This document shows, in pieces, positions 9,887-19,425 of a stretch of DNA of 31,028 nt. Origin of the DNA: Entamoeba histolytica HM-1:IMSS (lineage: Eukaryota > Evosea > Mastigamoebida > Endamoebidae). Below the pieces are notes generated by a model that did not search any database, had not been told where the DNA came from, and was given only the letters and a program-made list of their open reading frames with translations. The stretch lies in the NCBI RefSeq assembly GCF_000208925.1, contig NW_001915060.1, positions 1 through 31,028 on the forward strand, in the 5' to 3' direction. Positions within the stretch are counted from its first letter, which is position 1. Every line of letters begins with the position of its first letter. The position numbers and the translations under genes were made by a program.

Positions 9887-10195
9887 TAAAAGAAATAAAA
9901 AGTTAATATCATTTGGTTATTGTTATTATAATAAGTAAATGTATAAAGACTAAGTTATTAATTTGTTTTTTTATAAATAAGATTAGTTATGTCACTTAAC
10001 TAACCTTTCTTGTCTTAAATAGATCAACAACATCCTTTCATTTCATTTTATTTGATTACTGATTCATTATTTGTAAAATTCTTTTTTTTCCTATTGATTT
10101 AGGCTTTTTGAGTGGAAGTTGAAGATAATCAATAATATTTATTTTGTAATATATCACATAATTATTTTCTATTTTTAGATAATAAAAAATCAGAA
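9887..10195. other. Intergenic region
   Basis: About 300 bp of AT-rich DNA between two plus-strand genes. It holds the FrnE-like 3' end and the promoter side of the RasGAP-LRR gene. No gene is seen. Confidence 0.5.
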
Positions 10196-10206
10196 GAACT
10201 TAAAAA
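10196..10206 (+). promoter_or_regulatory. GAACTTAAAA promoter element
   Basis: GAACTTAAAAA lies about 43 nt before the proposed ATG at 10239, in the same form as the box before the FrnE-like gene. Confidence 0.4.
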
Positions 10207-10238
10207 AAAAATACTTAAAATTTAAAAGAAGAAAAGAA

Positions 10239-13200
10239 ATGTGTGATTGTTTGGTTCCTTGTTCTTTTTAAAATTAAAAAGGTATCAAAAAGAAAATATA
10301 TTTATACCCATAGATAATGACTCGTCTTCCATTGACTCAGACTTTTCACAGTCATCAGAGCTTGGTGAAGAATATTATGACTATAATATTAAAACAGAAT
10401 ATACTCCATTAGAACAATTTGTAATGAAATTCTCATTACAAGAAACATTGTCTGGAAAAGTAGATGAACGAGATGTAGTTTATTCAAAGAGAGAGATTGA
10501 TGTAATGATTAATTTTGTTGATTTTATTATGACAGATGCAAGAGATATTTTACCTATTTTATTTGAGGACCAAGACAAACAAGAAATTTTAGCTTCTGCA
10601 GCATTAGACTTACAATATTATATTCATAAAGGAGTTTGGTTTTTAATGAATTTTGTAAGAGAAGAATTTTCTAATGCTCAAAGTGAAGGAGAATTATTTT
10701 TGGATGATTCAGTTGCTTCTATTGTCTCTAAATGTTTCTTTTTAAAAGTAGGAAAAACATTTATAAAGAGATATTTCTCAAAATACTTTAGTCAATTATT
10801 AGCTGAAAAGTTAGATTTTGAAATTGATGATTATAAAATTACAGATGAAAAGATTATCGAAAAAAATGCTCAAAGTTTGATTAGAAAAACAAATGAACTT
10901 CTTCAAATTATTTATTCAACAATGGATCAATTACCTCACGGTGTAAAGATTATTGCCAAGATGCATTCAGAATTAATTAAAGAATATTTCCCACAACTGT
11001 CACAATACTCTAGACTCAATTTAACTGCTATTTATATTGTTAACTCATTTTACATTCAAGCATTAATGAACCCAGAAAAATATGGTCTTTGTTCTAATGA
11101 ACAAATTACTTTGAAAAATAAAAGAAATTTAGCTTTATTATCTAAAGTACTTCAAACACTTATTATTGGTAATGGGTATCAAGGAAAAGGGGCTGATTAT
11201 ATGAAAAAAGTAGATGTTATTCTTAAGAGTCACACTCAACCATTTCATGACAAAGTAGTATCTCTCATTATTTCTTCACAAGGCCTTCCATATACAATAT
11301 TATTAGATGACAATCTTAACATTTCTAACGAAGCTATTTCTGTATTACATATGGAATTATGTCATAAAAGTGCTGAAATTATTAGAATGTTTCCAACTGA
11401 TATTTCAGAGCAATTCTGTAGATTTATGGTTGCTATTGGAGAGCACAAAGACAAACTTGATTTCTTGTTTGATTTTACTTTAGACCAACAAAGGTTGATT
11501 AAAAATTTCTTGGAAGAAAAAGGATTAGAAGGTGTTTATATTGCAAAAATAGATATTAATGAACATGAAGGAGGAGATAAAAAGAAAAAAAAGAAAGAAC
11601 AAACAATCAATGGATTCATTATTGTTTCATTACACAATATTTGGTTCTTAAATTCTGTTGGAGAGATTGAAGCTTCATTTAATTGTTTATCCCTTATTAA
11701 AGTTAAAATTGAAGATGATATTATTACTTTTGAAAATAATAAAGGTGATAAAATCGAACGACTCACTGGTACTACAACTAGAGGTCATGAAATTATTATT
11801 TCTATGATTCGTTCATTTAAGTCAAGTTTCCCTGAGGAAAAGTTATTATTTGAAATTGAAGCTCCACAAAACCAAATGAATTTGTTTAACAACATTTATT
11901 CAATGAGAACATTTACTAAATGCGGTGGATTTACTGGAGTTTATGAGGCACAATGTACTTTTAGAGGATTTAATTGCAATCAATCTGTAAGATGGGCAAT
12001 TGAAAATGCTAAAGAACATGACAAAGAAAGTCATCATATGAAAGTGTCACGGTTTTATAATGGTGATTTAAATTCAAAAGAAGATAACTTGACTGCAATA
12101 GACTTGATTCCAATTTTCTTTACATTACAATCAAATAATTATTTCACTAAAGTAACAGTAGAAAATATGAACTTAATTAAATGTTTTGATGGACTAAAAG
12201 AATATTTAAGAACTAATAAGGTTATTCGATCTTTAAGACTTAGAAATATTGATATTGGAAAGGGATGGGAAAGTCTTATTGAAAGTTATATTAAAAATGA
12301 TCATCATCCTTTAAGAGTCCTTGATGTTTCTGATAATTCCATAGATGAAAAGGCTATTATTTTAATAAGTTCATTAGTATCGAAATATAACTTAGAATCT
12401 CTTTACATTGCTAATGTTCTTAACTCAGAAAAATTATCAGGAGCTCTTATTCAAGACTGGAAACGTTTAATGGATGAAAAAATACATTTAAAAAAAATAG
12501 ATATTTCTGGTGCTAAACTAACAACTGCTGGAATCGAATTTATTGCATCCCAATTTGCAATTAACTTCCCTGATCTTGAAAAAATTTATCTTCGAGATAT
12601 TGCTGTTCCTAAAACTTCTTCTATGTTACGGTTCCTTGAAATTATGAAAGGGCTTAGAGTTTTAGACCTTTCTGGAATGAAACTCTCATTAAAGGTAATT
12701 GATAAAACATCTCAAGACCTCCAAGAATACATTCATTGTTGCAATCATTTAGAAAGTGTTATCATGAATAGAGTTATTTTACCAGGAGATGTCTTGAAAA
12801 ATATTATTAAAGAATTTAGAAGTGAAAAAGTAAATATTCATTTGAGACAATCCGAATTTACCGTTGACAGTGTTAAAACATTTAGCACAGTTTTTATTGG
12901 TTTAGAATCAGTTCAACATTTGGATATTTCAGATTGTGGAATTGCTGAAGAAGGAATGGTTTATTTGTTGGAGTCATTATGTCAAAATACAATTATTGAA
13001 TCAATAGACTTATCTCAAAATTTATTCAATCAAGGAAATAAAGACAATATAGTTAAGGCCTTAGTTAAGTTGATTAACGGAGGAACTGGTCTTAAAAAAT
13101 TAAGAATTGCTGGTGGTTTGAAACAAACACAACAACTAGGAACTTCTATTGTTCCAATTTTCGATGCATTAGCAAATAACAGAACAATTAGAGAATTTGA

Positions 13201-13474
13201 TTGTAGTAATCATATGTTTGGTAATAAAGGGGCTTTTGCTTTAGCTAATTTAATTACAGTTAATGATACCTTGCAGGTAATCAACTGGGATGGAAACTCT
13301 ATTGGTATGAATGGTTTAAAGGCTATTGCTGAAGCTCTTAGAATCAACACTGTATTGAAGGAATTCAAATTCCCTATTTCTGATTGTGGTAAACTAGAAG
13401 ATGTAGAGAGTGTTAGAAAAGTGTTAAGCAGTATGGTTACTTCTCTCAACGTCATAGAATCTCGTACTAACTAA
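10239..13474 (+). CDS. RasGAP-like, PH-like and leucine-rich repeat protein
   Basis: A 1056-aa multidomain signalling protein. The proposed start is a 10-nt exon (ATG at 10239), then a 65-nt intron (10249-10313), giving MCDYNDSSSIDSDFSQ; without splicing there is no ATG in frame until well inside the first domain. Residues about 60-300 resemble a RasGAP domain, with LPHGVKIIAKMHSELIKEYF near 211, FYIQALMNPEKYGL near 250 and LALLSKVLQTLIIGN after it. The Arg of the usual FLR motif is not seen. Where an arginine finger (LFR...) would be expected the protein reads LFLDDSVASIV (about 131-141), so catalysis on Ras is doubtful. Residues about 437-515 resemble the PH-like domain of CARMIL proteins (GFIIVSLHNIWFLNS ... 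MIRSFKSSF). A Lys run (KKKKKK) precedes it. Residues about 600-1045 are ribonuclease-inhibitor/CARMIL-type LRRs (LRVLDVSDNSID, HLDISDCGIAEEG, ESIDLSQNLFNQG). It is a possible Ras/actin scaffold, inferred from domains only. Confidence 0.8.
10249..10313 (+). other. Proposed intron after a 10-nt first exon
   Basis: GTTTGG to CATAG, 65 nt. It joins ATGTGTGATT to a frame that reads YNDSSSIDSD and stays open to 13474. The donor differs from GTTTGT by one base. Confidence 0.55.
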
Positions 13475-13609
13475 TTTTACTTTTTCTTCAGTCATAAATC
13501 GTTCAATGAAAAAAGTTTTTAAAGAAAAAAGAAACAAACACACATTGAATTGAATAAGATATGAAAAAAGACAATAAACAATAAAATAGAAAAATAAAGA
13601 ATAGTCAAA

Positions 13610-15595
13610 TTACCAATTCTTAACATTTTCGATTGATTTGTGTGCAGCTTCAACAACTTTGTCTGAGGTAATACCAAACTTCTCATACAACTTATTGATT
13701 GGTGCTGATGCTCCAAATGAATGCATTCCAACAGCAACACCACAATCTCCAATAAACTTCTCCCATCCCATAGTTGATGATGCTTCGACTGATACTCGAG
13801 CATGAATCTTTCTTGGAAGAACTGACTCTCTATATTCATCACTTTGTTGACTGAATAATTCCCATGATGGAAGTGAAACAACTCTAACTCCAAGTCCTTC
13901 CTTATGAAGTTTCTCTGCTGCATTAATAGCAATATCTACTTCTGTTCCTGTAGCCATAAGAATGACTTCTGGTGTTCCATAATCTCTTAAAACATATCCT
14001 CCTTTTCTTACATTTTCTGATGATGCAAAAACAGTTCTATCAATAATCTTACTATTTTGTCTTGCCATAATCAAAAGAGTTGGTCCATTAGTTCTTTCAA
14101 TAGCTATCTTCCATGCTACACGTGTTTCATTTGCATCTGATGGTCGAATAACAACACAATTAGGCATTGATCGATATGAAATAAGATGTTCAATTGGTTG
14201 ATGTGTTGGTCCATCTTCTCCTACTCCAATAGAATCATGAGTAAAAACAAATATTGATGGATAATGTGAAAGTGCTGCCAATCTAATAGTTGGTCTACAA
14301 TAATCACTAAATACAAAGAATGTAGATCCATATGCAATTAATCCTCCATAAATACTCATTCCATTAACCATATTTCCCATAGCATGTTCTCTAATTCCAT
14401 AATGAATATTTCTTCCTTTAGGATCTTCATGGAATGATACTCCTGGAAGTACGACTTTAACACTTCCTCCAACATCAGCAGTTCCTCCAATTATTTCTGG
14501 TAATTTTTGTGCAATTTCATTAAATGCTTTTCCTGAACTAATTCTTGTAGCTTCACCTTTTTCATCTGCTTTAATTTCTTCTTTAAATAATTCTGAAATA
14601 CTTGAAATATCTCTCTTAAGTCTACGTTCAAATTCTTTTGCAAGTTCTACTTCTTCTTTCTTATATTCTTCATACATCTTTTTCCATTCTGTATGTTTTA
14701 AACTTCCTCTTTCTGATGCTGCATGATAAACTGCATAAACATCTTCATCAACATGAAACTCTTCTGTAACTCCATATGCTTTCTTCATTAATTCTAATTC
14801 TGGTCCTGGTGGTTCTCCATGTGCTTTAGAAGTGCCTTGTTTATTTGGCATACCAAGTCCAATAGTAGTTTTACAACAAATAAGAGTTGGTTTATCTGAT
14901 GCTTTTGCTAAAACAAGTGCTGCATCAATTTCATTTACATTATCTCCATTACATTTCAATACATTCCAATTATATGCTTCAAATCTTTTTCTAACATCTT
15001 CTGTAAATGCAAGATTAGTATTTCCATCAATAGTAATATGATTATCATCATATAAACAAATTAATTTATTTAATTTCATATGACCAGCAAGTGATGCTGC
15101 TTCTGCAGTAACTCCTTCCATCAAACATCCATCTCCAAGTAATACATATGTATAATTATCAATGATTTTCTTATCTTTAGTATTAAATGTAGCTGCCATA
15201 TGTTTTTCTGCTGCTGCTAATCCAACAGCAGTTGACATTCCTGCTCCAAGAGGTCCACCAGTAACTTCAACACCTTCAGTCCATCCATATTCAGGATGTC
15301 CAGGTGTTTTAGAGTCTAATTGTCTAAATTCTTTTAAATCTTCCATAGAAATATTATATCCCAATAAATGGTTAATAACATATAATAATGATGATCCATG
15401 TCCATTAGAAAGAACAAATCTATCTCTTGAAATCCATTTTGGATCTTTTACATCAAATTTCATATGTTTTGTAAATAATGTATATGCAATAGTAGCACAT
15501 CCTGTTGGTACTCCTGGATGTCCACTTTTAGCTTTATTAATCATTTCACATGCAAGAAGTCTAATAGTTTGAATACTTCGTTCTTCTAATGACAT
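13610..15595 (-). CDS. Transketolase
   Basis: A thiamine-diphosphate enzyme of the non-oxidative pentose phosphate pathway that moves two-carbon units between ketoses and aldoses. It has 661 aa, full length. The first half has KSGHPG (His26), NGHG (His66), KTPGHPEYG (His100), GGPLGAG and LLGDGCLMEG (Asp155), with Asn185 in YDDNHITIDG. These fall at the same numbers as in the E. coli enzyme. The pyrimidine-binding domain has GIREHAMGN with the catalytic Glu, HDSIGVGEDGPTHQPIEHL and RPSDANE. The C-terminal domain ends SIENVKNW. The protein is cytosolic, with no targeting signal. Entamoeba is reported to lack transaldolase and to route pentose carbon through transketolase and sedoheptulose bisphosphate, which would make this gene central. 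It converges on the RasGAP-LRR gene with 135 bp between stops. An AATTGAACT box and ATATTTAAG lie upstream. Confidence 0.97.
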   Translation of the reverse strand: MSLEERSIQTIRLLACEMINKAKSGHPGVPTGCATIAYTLFTKHMKFDVKDPKWISRDRFVLSNGHGSSLLYVINHLLGYNISMEDLKEFRQLDSKTPGHPEYGWTEGVEVTGGPLGAGMSTAVGLAAAEKHMAATFNTKDKKIIDNYTYVLLGDGCLMEGVTAEAASLAGHMKLNKLICLYDDNHITIDGNTNLAFTEDVRKRFEAYNWNVLKCNGDNVNEIDAALVLAKASDKPTLICCKTTIGLGMPNKQGTSKAHGEPPGPELELMKKAYGVTEEFHVDEDVYAVYHAASERGSLKHTEWKKMYEEYKKEEVELAKEFERRLKRDISSISELFKEEIKADEKGEATRISSGKAFNEIAQKLPEIIGGTADVGGSVKVVLPGVSFHEDPKGRNIHYGIREHAMGNMVNGMSIYGGLIAYGSTFFVFSDYCRPTIRLAALSHYPSIFVFTHDSIGVGEDGPTHQPIEHLISYRSMPNCVVIRPSDANETRVAWKIAIERTNGPTLLIMARQNSKIIDRTVFASSENVRKGGYVLRDYGTPEVILMATGTEVDIAINAAEKLHKEGLGVRVVSLPSWELFSQQSDEYRESVLPRKIHARVSVEASSTMGWEKFIGDCGVAVGMHSFGASAPINKLYEKFGITSDKVVEAAHKSIENVKNW

Positions 15596-15618
15596 AACAC
15601 AAGAATAAGCTAAACACA

Positions 15619-15640
15619 GTTCAATTCTTACTTAAATATT
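15619..15640 (-). promoter_or_regulatory. Transketolase core promoter (TATA-like plus GAAC)
   Basis: Read on the minus strand, AATATTTAAG (15640-15631) is followed by AATTGAACT (15627-15619), with the ATG 24 nt further on. The order and spacing match the Entamoeba TATA/GAAC arrangement. Confidence 0.6.
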
Positions 15641-15887
15641 CTAATTGGTGTAGAATCTTGTTCTTATGAAAGACGAAGATTCTCGACGATCTTTTTCTCT
15701 TCTTCTTTTTTCTTTTCTTATTTCTTTTTTTTGTTATTTATAACGAAATCTAATATAATTATATTTTCAATTATTCTTCTCTTTATAACAATCATTATCA
15801 AATTAACTTCTCCTTGTTGCTCTAAACTCTTCAAATAACAATGGCCCTATTTAATTACTACCTGTTTTTGTTTATTGATTTTTTTTG

Positions 15888-16325
15888 TTAATAACAAAAA
15901 TACAAACATGAAATAATTCTATCTTCGTTAACATAATTGTCATTTAACACACAATCTCTTTCATAATACAAAGAATCCCATTCATCTTTTGTGAGATAAA
16001 AAAATGGTCTATTTCTTTTGACATACTCAATAAATTCCTCTAATAATGGAAATAAACCATAAAATACTTTCAACATTCTTTCTAAATTCTCTCCTTCAAT
16101 AATTCGTTTATTTCCATATATTTTAAATGCTTGTTGAACTAAATCATTGTTGCTCCACATTCCTTCTTGTATAAATATATTGAACGTATCTTTATTACTT
16201 TCAATAATAAGTGTTTCTCTTGTATTATAATGAAATACAAAACAAGGCTCCTTAACCTTTCTTTTTATTCCACAGTATTTCTTTGTATATTTCATTATGT
16301 CATCTAAGACTTGAACATTCAACAT
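15888..16325 (-). CDS. Hypothetical protein, 145 aa
   Basis: I do not recognise this protein. It is an intact ATG frame of 145 codons on the same strand as its neighbours, with normal composition for the genome and a spread of polar and aromatic residues that random AT-rich DNA would not give. It looks alpha-helical, with blocks such as LERMLKVFYGLFPLLEEFIEYV and FFYLTKDEWDSLYYERD. No signal peptide or membrane segment is seen. It lies between transketolase and the phosducin-like gene. It may be Entamoeba-specific. Confidence 0.65.
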   Translation of the reverse strand: MLNVQVLDDIMKYTKKYCGIKRKVKEPCFVFHYNTRETLIIESNKDTFNIFIQEGMWSNNDLVQQAFKIYGNKRIIEGENLERMLKVFYGLFPLLEEFIEYVKRNRPFFYLTKDEWDSLYYERDCVLNDNYVNEDRIISCLYFCY

Positions 16326-16687
16326 TGTTTAATTGAGGAATTAAATTTTAAGATAAATTCTTAAAAGTTTTTTTTTAACATCATTTCTTGTATTAAAATT
16401 AATGAATGAATGTTTTTTAACTCAAGAAATATTAATACAGATAACCATTTGTATTTTAATAATGTTTTAAAATTGATTATACCGATAGTAATCAACACCA
16501 TTCAAGTCTTGATAAGTATAGTACTCAATATTATTGAATTAGGAATATTTGATTATTGGATTTGGTAATGTTTGGAATAACATGAAATATAAAGTTATAC
16601 AACAAGTATGAAAGTGAGTATTTAGATTAAGAAGTTCAAACAAAAAGTTATAAAAATTATTAGTGTTGAACCAAAGCATAACATTAT
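16326..16687. other. Intergenic region
   Basis: About 360 bp between two minus-strand genes. It is AT-rich but less repetitive than the window ends. It contains the 3' side of the phosducin-like gene and the promoter side of the 145-aa gene. No open frame of note. Confidence 0.5.
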
Positions 16688-17371
16688 TCAATTTAGTAAT
16701 CCAGGAAAGATATCTTTTAGGAATGGTAATGCCTCAGAGCCAAATAAGGATTTAACCATACAATCTCCTTTATAAATTAATAAGCCAGGAAGTGATTTTT
16801 CAGGAAATGGTTTATTTGAATCTTCCCATGTAATTTTGGCAAAACATACGAAGGGATATTTCTGTGCATATTCTTCCATCATTCTATTAATTAATGTACA
16901 GTCTTTTACAAAGGTAGTATAAATGTGAATCACTGCAAAGACATCATCCTCTAATGTAGTTATTGTATTGGCATATTCCTCCTCATCCAATTCAAGAACA
17001 TCTCCATATCTTCTTTTAACTATCTTCTTCAATACCTCTGGTTTTTGTCGTTCTTTAAATACCTGAGCACTAACCACTTCTCCAAACAATTCTTTCTCTA
17101 TTTCATCAAGGTCCTCTTCTTCACATTTCTCTTGAACAATACTATTGGAAGATTCTCCTCTCATTATTCTCTTAGTTTCTTCAACTCTTTCTTTTAGTCG
17201 TTGCTCTGCATGTTCTCTGGCTTCTTTATAGTCATTAATTACACCTTTTACACCAGCATTTCCATAAGGTCTTAATTTAAGTGGTTTTTGTTCAAATTCA
17301 TCATAAGAAAGATTTTCTTCACTCATTGAGTTTCTTTCACTATCACTTTCCATGACAATGTCTTTCGACAT
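16688..17371 (-). CDS. Phosducin-like protein
   Basis: A 227-aa protein of the phosducin family, which binds G-protein beta-gamma dimers and, with the CCT chaperonin, helps assemble them. The N-terminal helix domain contains the family signature GVKGVINDYKEAREHAEQR (about 41-59). A thioredoxin-like domain follows from about residue 120: YGDVLELDEEEYANTI, then FAVIHIYTTFVKDCTLIN, FVCFAKITWEDSN and LPGLLIYKGDCMVKSLFG. As usual in the family the thioredoxin CXXC is absent. The acidic stretch CEEEDLDEIEKELFG lies between the domains. It resembles the PhLP1/phosducin branch more than the short PhLP3 type, but this was not tested by alignment. Confidence 0.88.
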   Translation of the reverse strand: MSKDIVMESDSERNSMSEENLSYDEFEQKPLKLRPYGNAGVKGVINDYKEAREHAEQRLKERVEETKRIMRGESSNSIVQEKCEEEDLDEIEKELFGEVVSAQVFKERQKPEVLKKIVKRRYGDVLELDEEEYANTITTLEDDVFAVIHIYTTFVKDCTLINRMMEEYAQKYPFVCFAKITWEDSNKPFPEKSLPGLLIYKGDCMVKSLFGSEALPFLKDIFPGLLN

Positions 17372-17567
17372 AGTGTTGATTGGATTAAGTTTTTTCTATT
17401 CTTGAAAAGGAGAGATAATAAAATTTACTATATTATTGTTAATAATATTATGAAAAGGAAATAAAAAGTTTTCATATCTTTTTTTATCCAATATAATTTC
17501 ATTGTTTTAGTTTAATACTTATGAAGTGAATATAAAAGGATAAATAAAAACCAGAGTGAAAAACAAA

Positions 17568-19286
17568 TTAGATTTGAATAGCATCAAGTTGATTCATTAT
17601 TTTATTTTTTAATCTCATCACTCTAATTAATTCCATGTCTTTACTTCCTTTTTCTAAAACAACAAAAGGATCAACTTTTAACCGTTCTTGGTCTAATGTT
17701 TTGTCCATTAAAGAATTAATGTTTTTGACAAATTTAACTCTTTTTTTATCACTTAACATTTTGATAGCATCAATCTGTTGTTGAGCTTGAAGATTCTTTT
17801 CATTTCTTAATTTATTTAATTCTTCATTCATTTGTTGAATGCTCTTTTGTGCTGAATTTTCAATACTTTTTAACTCTTCTTTACTCCTTCTATTGAGTAA
17901 ATCTAATTGATTAATTTCTTGTATTTGTCGTTCTTTTTCTCTCTCAATCCTCTCTCTTAATTGTCTTTCTTCAATATTTCTACTAAATTCTTCTTTGACT
18001 TGTTTAACTAATCGTTGTCTTCTTGCATTGTTAAACATTTGTTTAATATTTGGTGCAACACCACGACTTCTGACCATAGCTAAATACCTTCTCCTTCGTT
18101 CTTGTCTTTGTTTATCTCTTCTTAATCTAGCAGCTTTTCGTGCTTGAATAATACGCATCATTTTTCTTCTTCTTAATTCTCGAATTTCTTGCATTCTTTT
18201 GATTCGTTGTTGCATTTTCTTTTGTCTAAATAACCGAGCAGCTTCTTGTCGTTTTTTCATCATATCCATTCTTCTTCTTCTCTTTAATTCTTGTTGTTTT
18301 TTCATAGCAATTCTTTTTTTAAATTCCATTTCTCTTCTTCTTCTATTTTCTTCATTTCTTTTCTTTTGTAATGCAATTCTTCTTTTTCTAACCATTTCAC
18401 TTCGTCTTCTTGCTTCTACTCTTTTCTTTCTTATCATTAATTGTTTTGTTCTATATAACATTTCTTGTCTTATTCTCATTTGTTTTCTTAATTCAGCTTG
18501 TTGCATAATAGTCATTCGTTTATTTCTTCTAAGCATTCTAATTCGTTTTAATGCATCAAATGCTTTCTTTCTCATTAAATATTCTTGTTGTGCATAATTT
18601 CTTTTTTCTTGTTGTGTAAGTCCAACACTATTATTCTTCTTTTGAATTTGTTTTTTATTACCACTATTATTCTTCTTTTGAATTTGTTTCTTTATATTAT
18701 TTTTTTTATTGTTTTTATTATTTTTCATCTGTTTTGCTGGTTGTTGGTTTTGATTATTTTTTATTGAAGAAGTTGATGATTGTTGAATATTGGTAGATGC
18801 TCTTTGATTATTGAATTTGTTATTTTTATTACTTGCTTGCTGTTGTTTCTTTCTTAGTACTTTACGTGCTTTTCTTCTTAACTTCATCATTCTAGTTTTC
18901 TTATTCATGAATTGCTCCAACTCTCGTTTTTGTAATTGTCGTCTAACTTTTTTCTTAGCGTTTCTAAACAATCTTCTTGCTTGTCTACTCAATCTATTTT
19001 TTGCTGCTCTCATTTTTGCTTGTAGTTGTCTTCTTGCAATTCTTCTTTTTCTTTGCATTCTTTGAATGTTTCTTAAACGTTTTCGTTGATAGGGACTAAG
19101 ATACACGTCGTCTGTCAATTCAAATTCATCAACTGAATTTTCATCTGCAACATTGAGTGAAACTAGGTCATCCATCATTTCATTTCGATCAAAACTATAA
19201 TCTTTCACATCATTTTCTTGTTGATACACACTTCCAATTACACAAACGAAACACATGATCACAATGATCATTTCAAGTTTTTTCAT
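17568..19286 (-). CDS. Secreted, very basic coiled-coil protein
   Basis: A 572-aa protein of unknown function. The start is ATG at 19286. The frame is open further upstream but only from TTG. The N-terminus MKKLEMIIVIMCFVCVIGSV is a good signal peptide. An acidic segment (about 25-62) follows, then roughly 450 residues extremely rich in Arg, Lys and Gln, with RRKR clusters and helix-forming Met/Gln spacing (RRRREMEFKKRIAMKKQQE). A Gln/Asn/Ser/Lys-rich linker (about 155-225) contains a duplicated KKQIQKKNNS unit. The last 130 residues are a more regular charged coiled coil (ELNKLRNEKNLQAQQQIDAI). No membrane anchor or catalytic motif is visible. Roles such as granule matrix or polyanion binding are guesses. 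TTTGAACG lies immediately before the ATG. Confidence 0.8.
   Translation of the reverse strand: MKKLEMIIVIMCFVCVIGSVYQQENDVKDYSFDRNEMMDDLVSLNVADENSVDEFELTDDVYLSPYQRKRLRNIQRMQRKRRIARRQLQAKMRAAKNRLSRQARRLFRNAKKKVRRQLQKRELEQFMNKKTRMMKLRRKARKVLRKKQQQASNKNNKFNNQRASTNIQQSSTSSIKNNQNQQPAKQMKNNKNNKKNNIKKQIQKKNNSGNKKQIQKKNNSVGLTQQEKRNYAQQEYLMRKKAFDALKRIRMLRRNKRMTIMQQAELRKQMRIRQEMLYRTKQLMIRKKRVEARRRSEMVRKRRIALQKKRNEENRRRREMEFKKRIAMKKQQELKRRRRMDMMKKRQEAARLFRQKKMQQRIKRMQEIRELRRRKMMRIIQARKAARLRRDKQRQERRRRYLAMVRSRGVAPNIKQMFNNARRQRLVKQVKEEFSRNIEERQLRERIEREKERQIQEINQLDLLNRRSKEELKSIENSAQKSIQQMNEELNKLRNEKNLQAQQQIDAIKMLSDKKRVKFVKNINSLMDKTLDQERLKVDPFVVLEKGSKDMELIRVMRLKNKIMNQLDAIQI
18627..18689 (-). repeat. 27-bp direct repeat inside the basic protein gene
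   Basis: Positions 18627-18653 and 18663-18689 are identical and start 36 nt apart, so the coding frame is kept. Each encodes the KKQIQKKNNS unit, giving a 12-residue period. Confidence 0.85.
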
Positions 19287-19425
19287 ATCGTTCAAATATT
19301 ATGATTTTTCAGTTATGTTTTTTCTTTTTTTTTACTTTTACTAAAATTTCGTTATGTAAACCATAATTCTTTGACTGACTTGTTTACTAAATTATTAAAG
19401 TGATTAGGATACAATTAATGTTCTT

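Noticed and set aside
14832..15572. Plus-strand frames of 69 and 136 codons
   Set aside because: Antisense shadows inside the transketolase gene.
18199..19065. Plus-strand Leu/Phe/Cys-rich frames
   Set aside because: Antisense shadows of the Arg/Lys-rich secreted protein gene.
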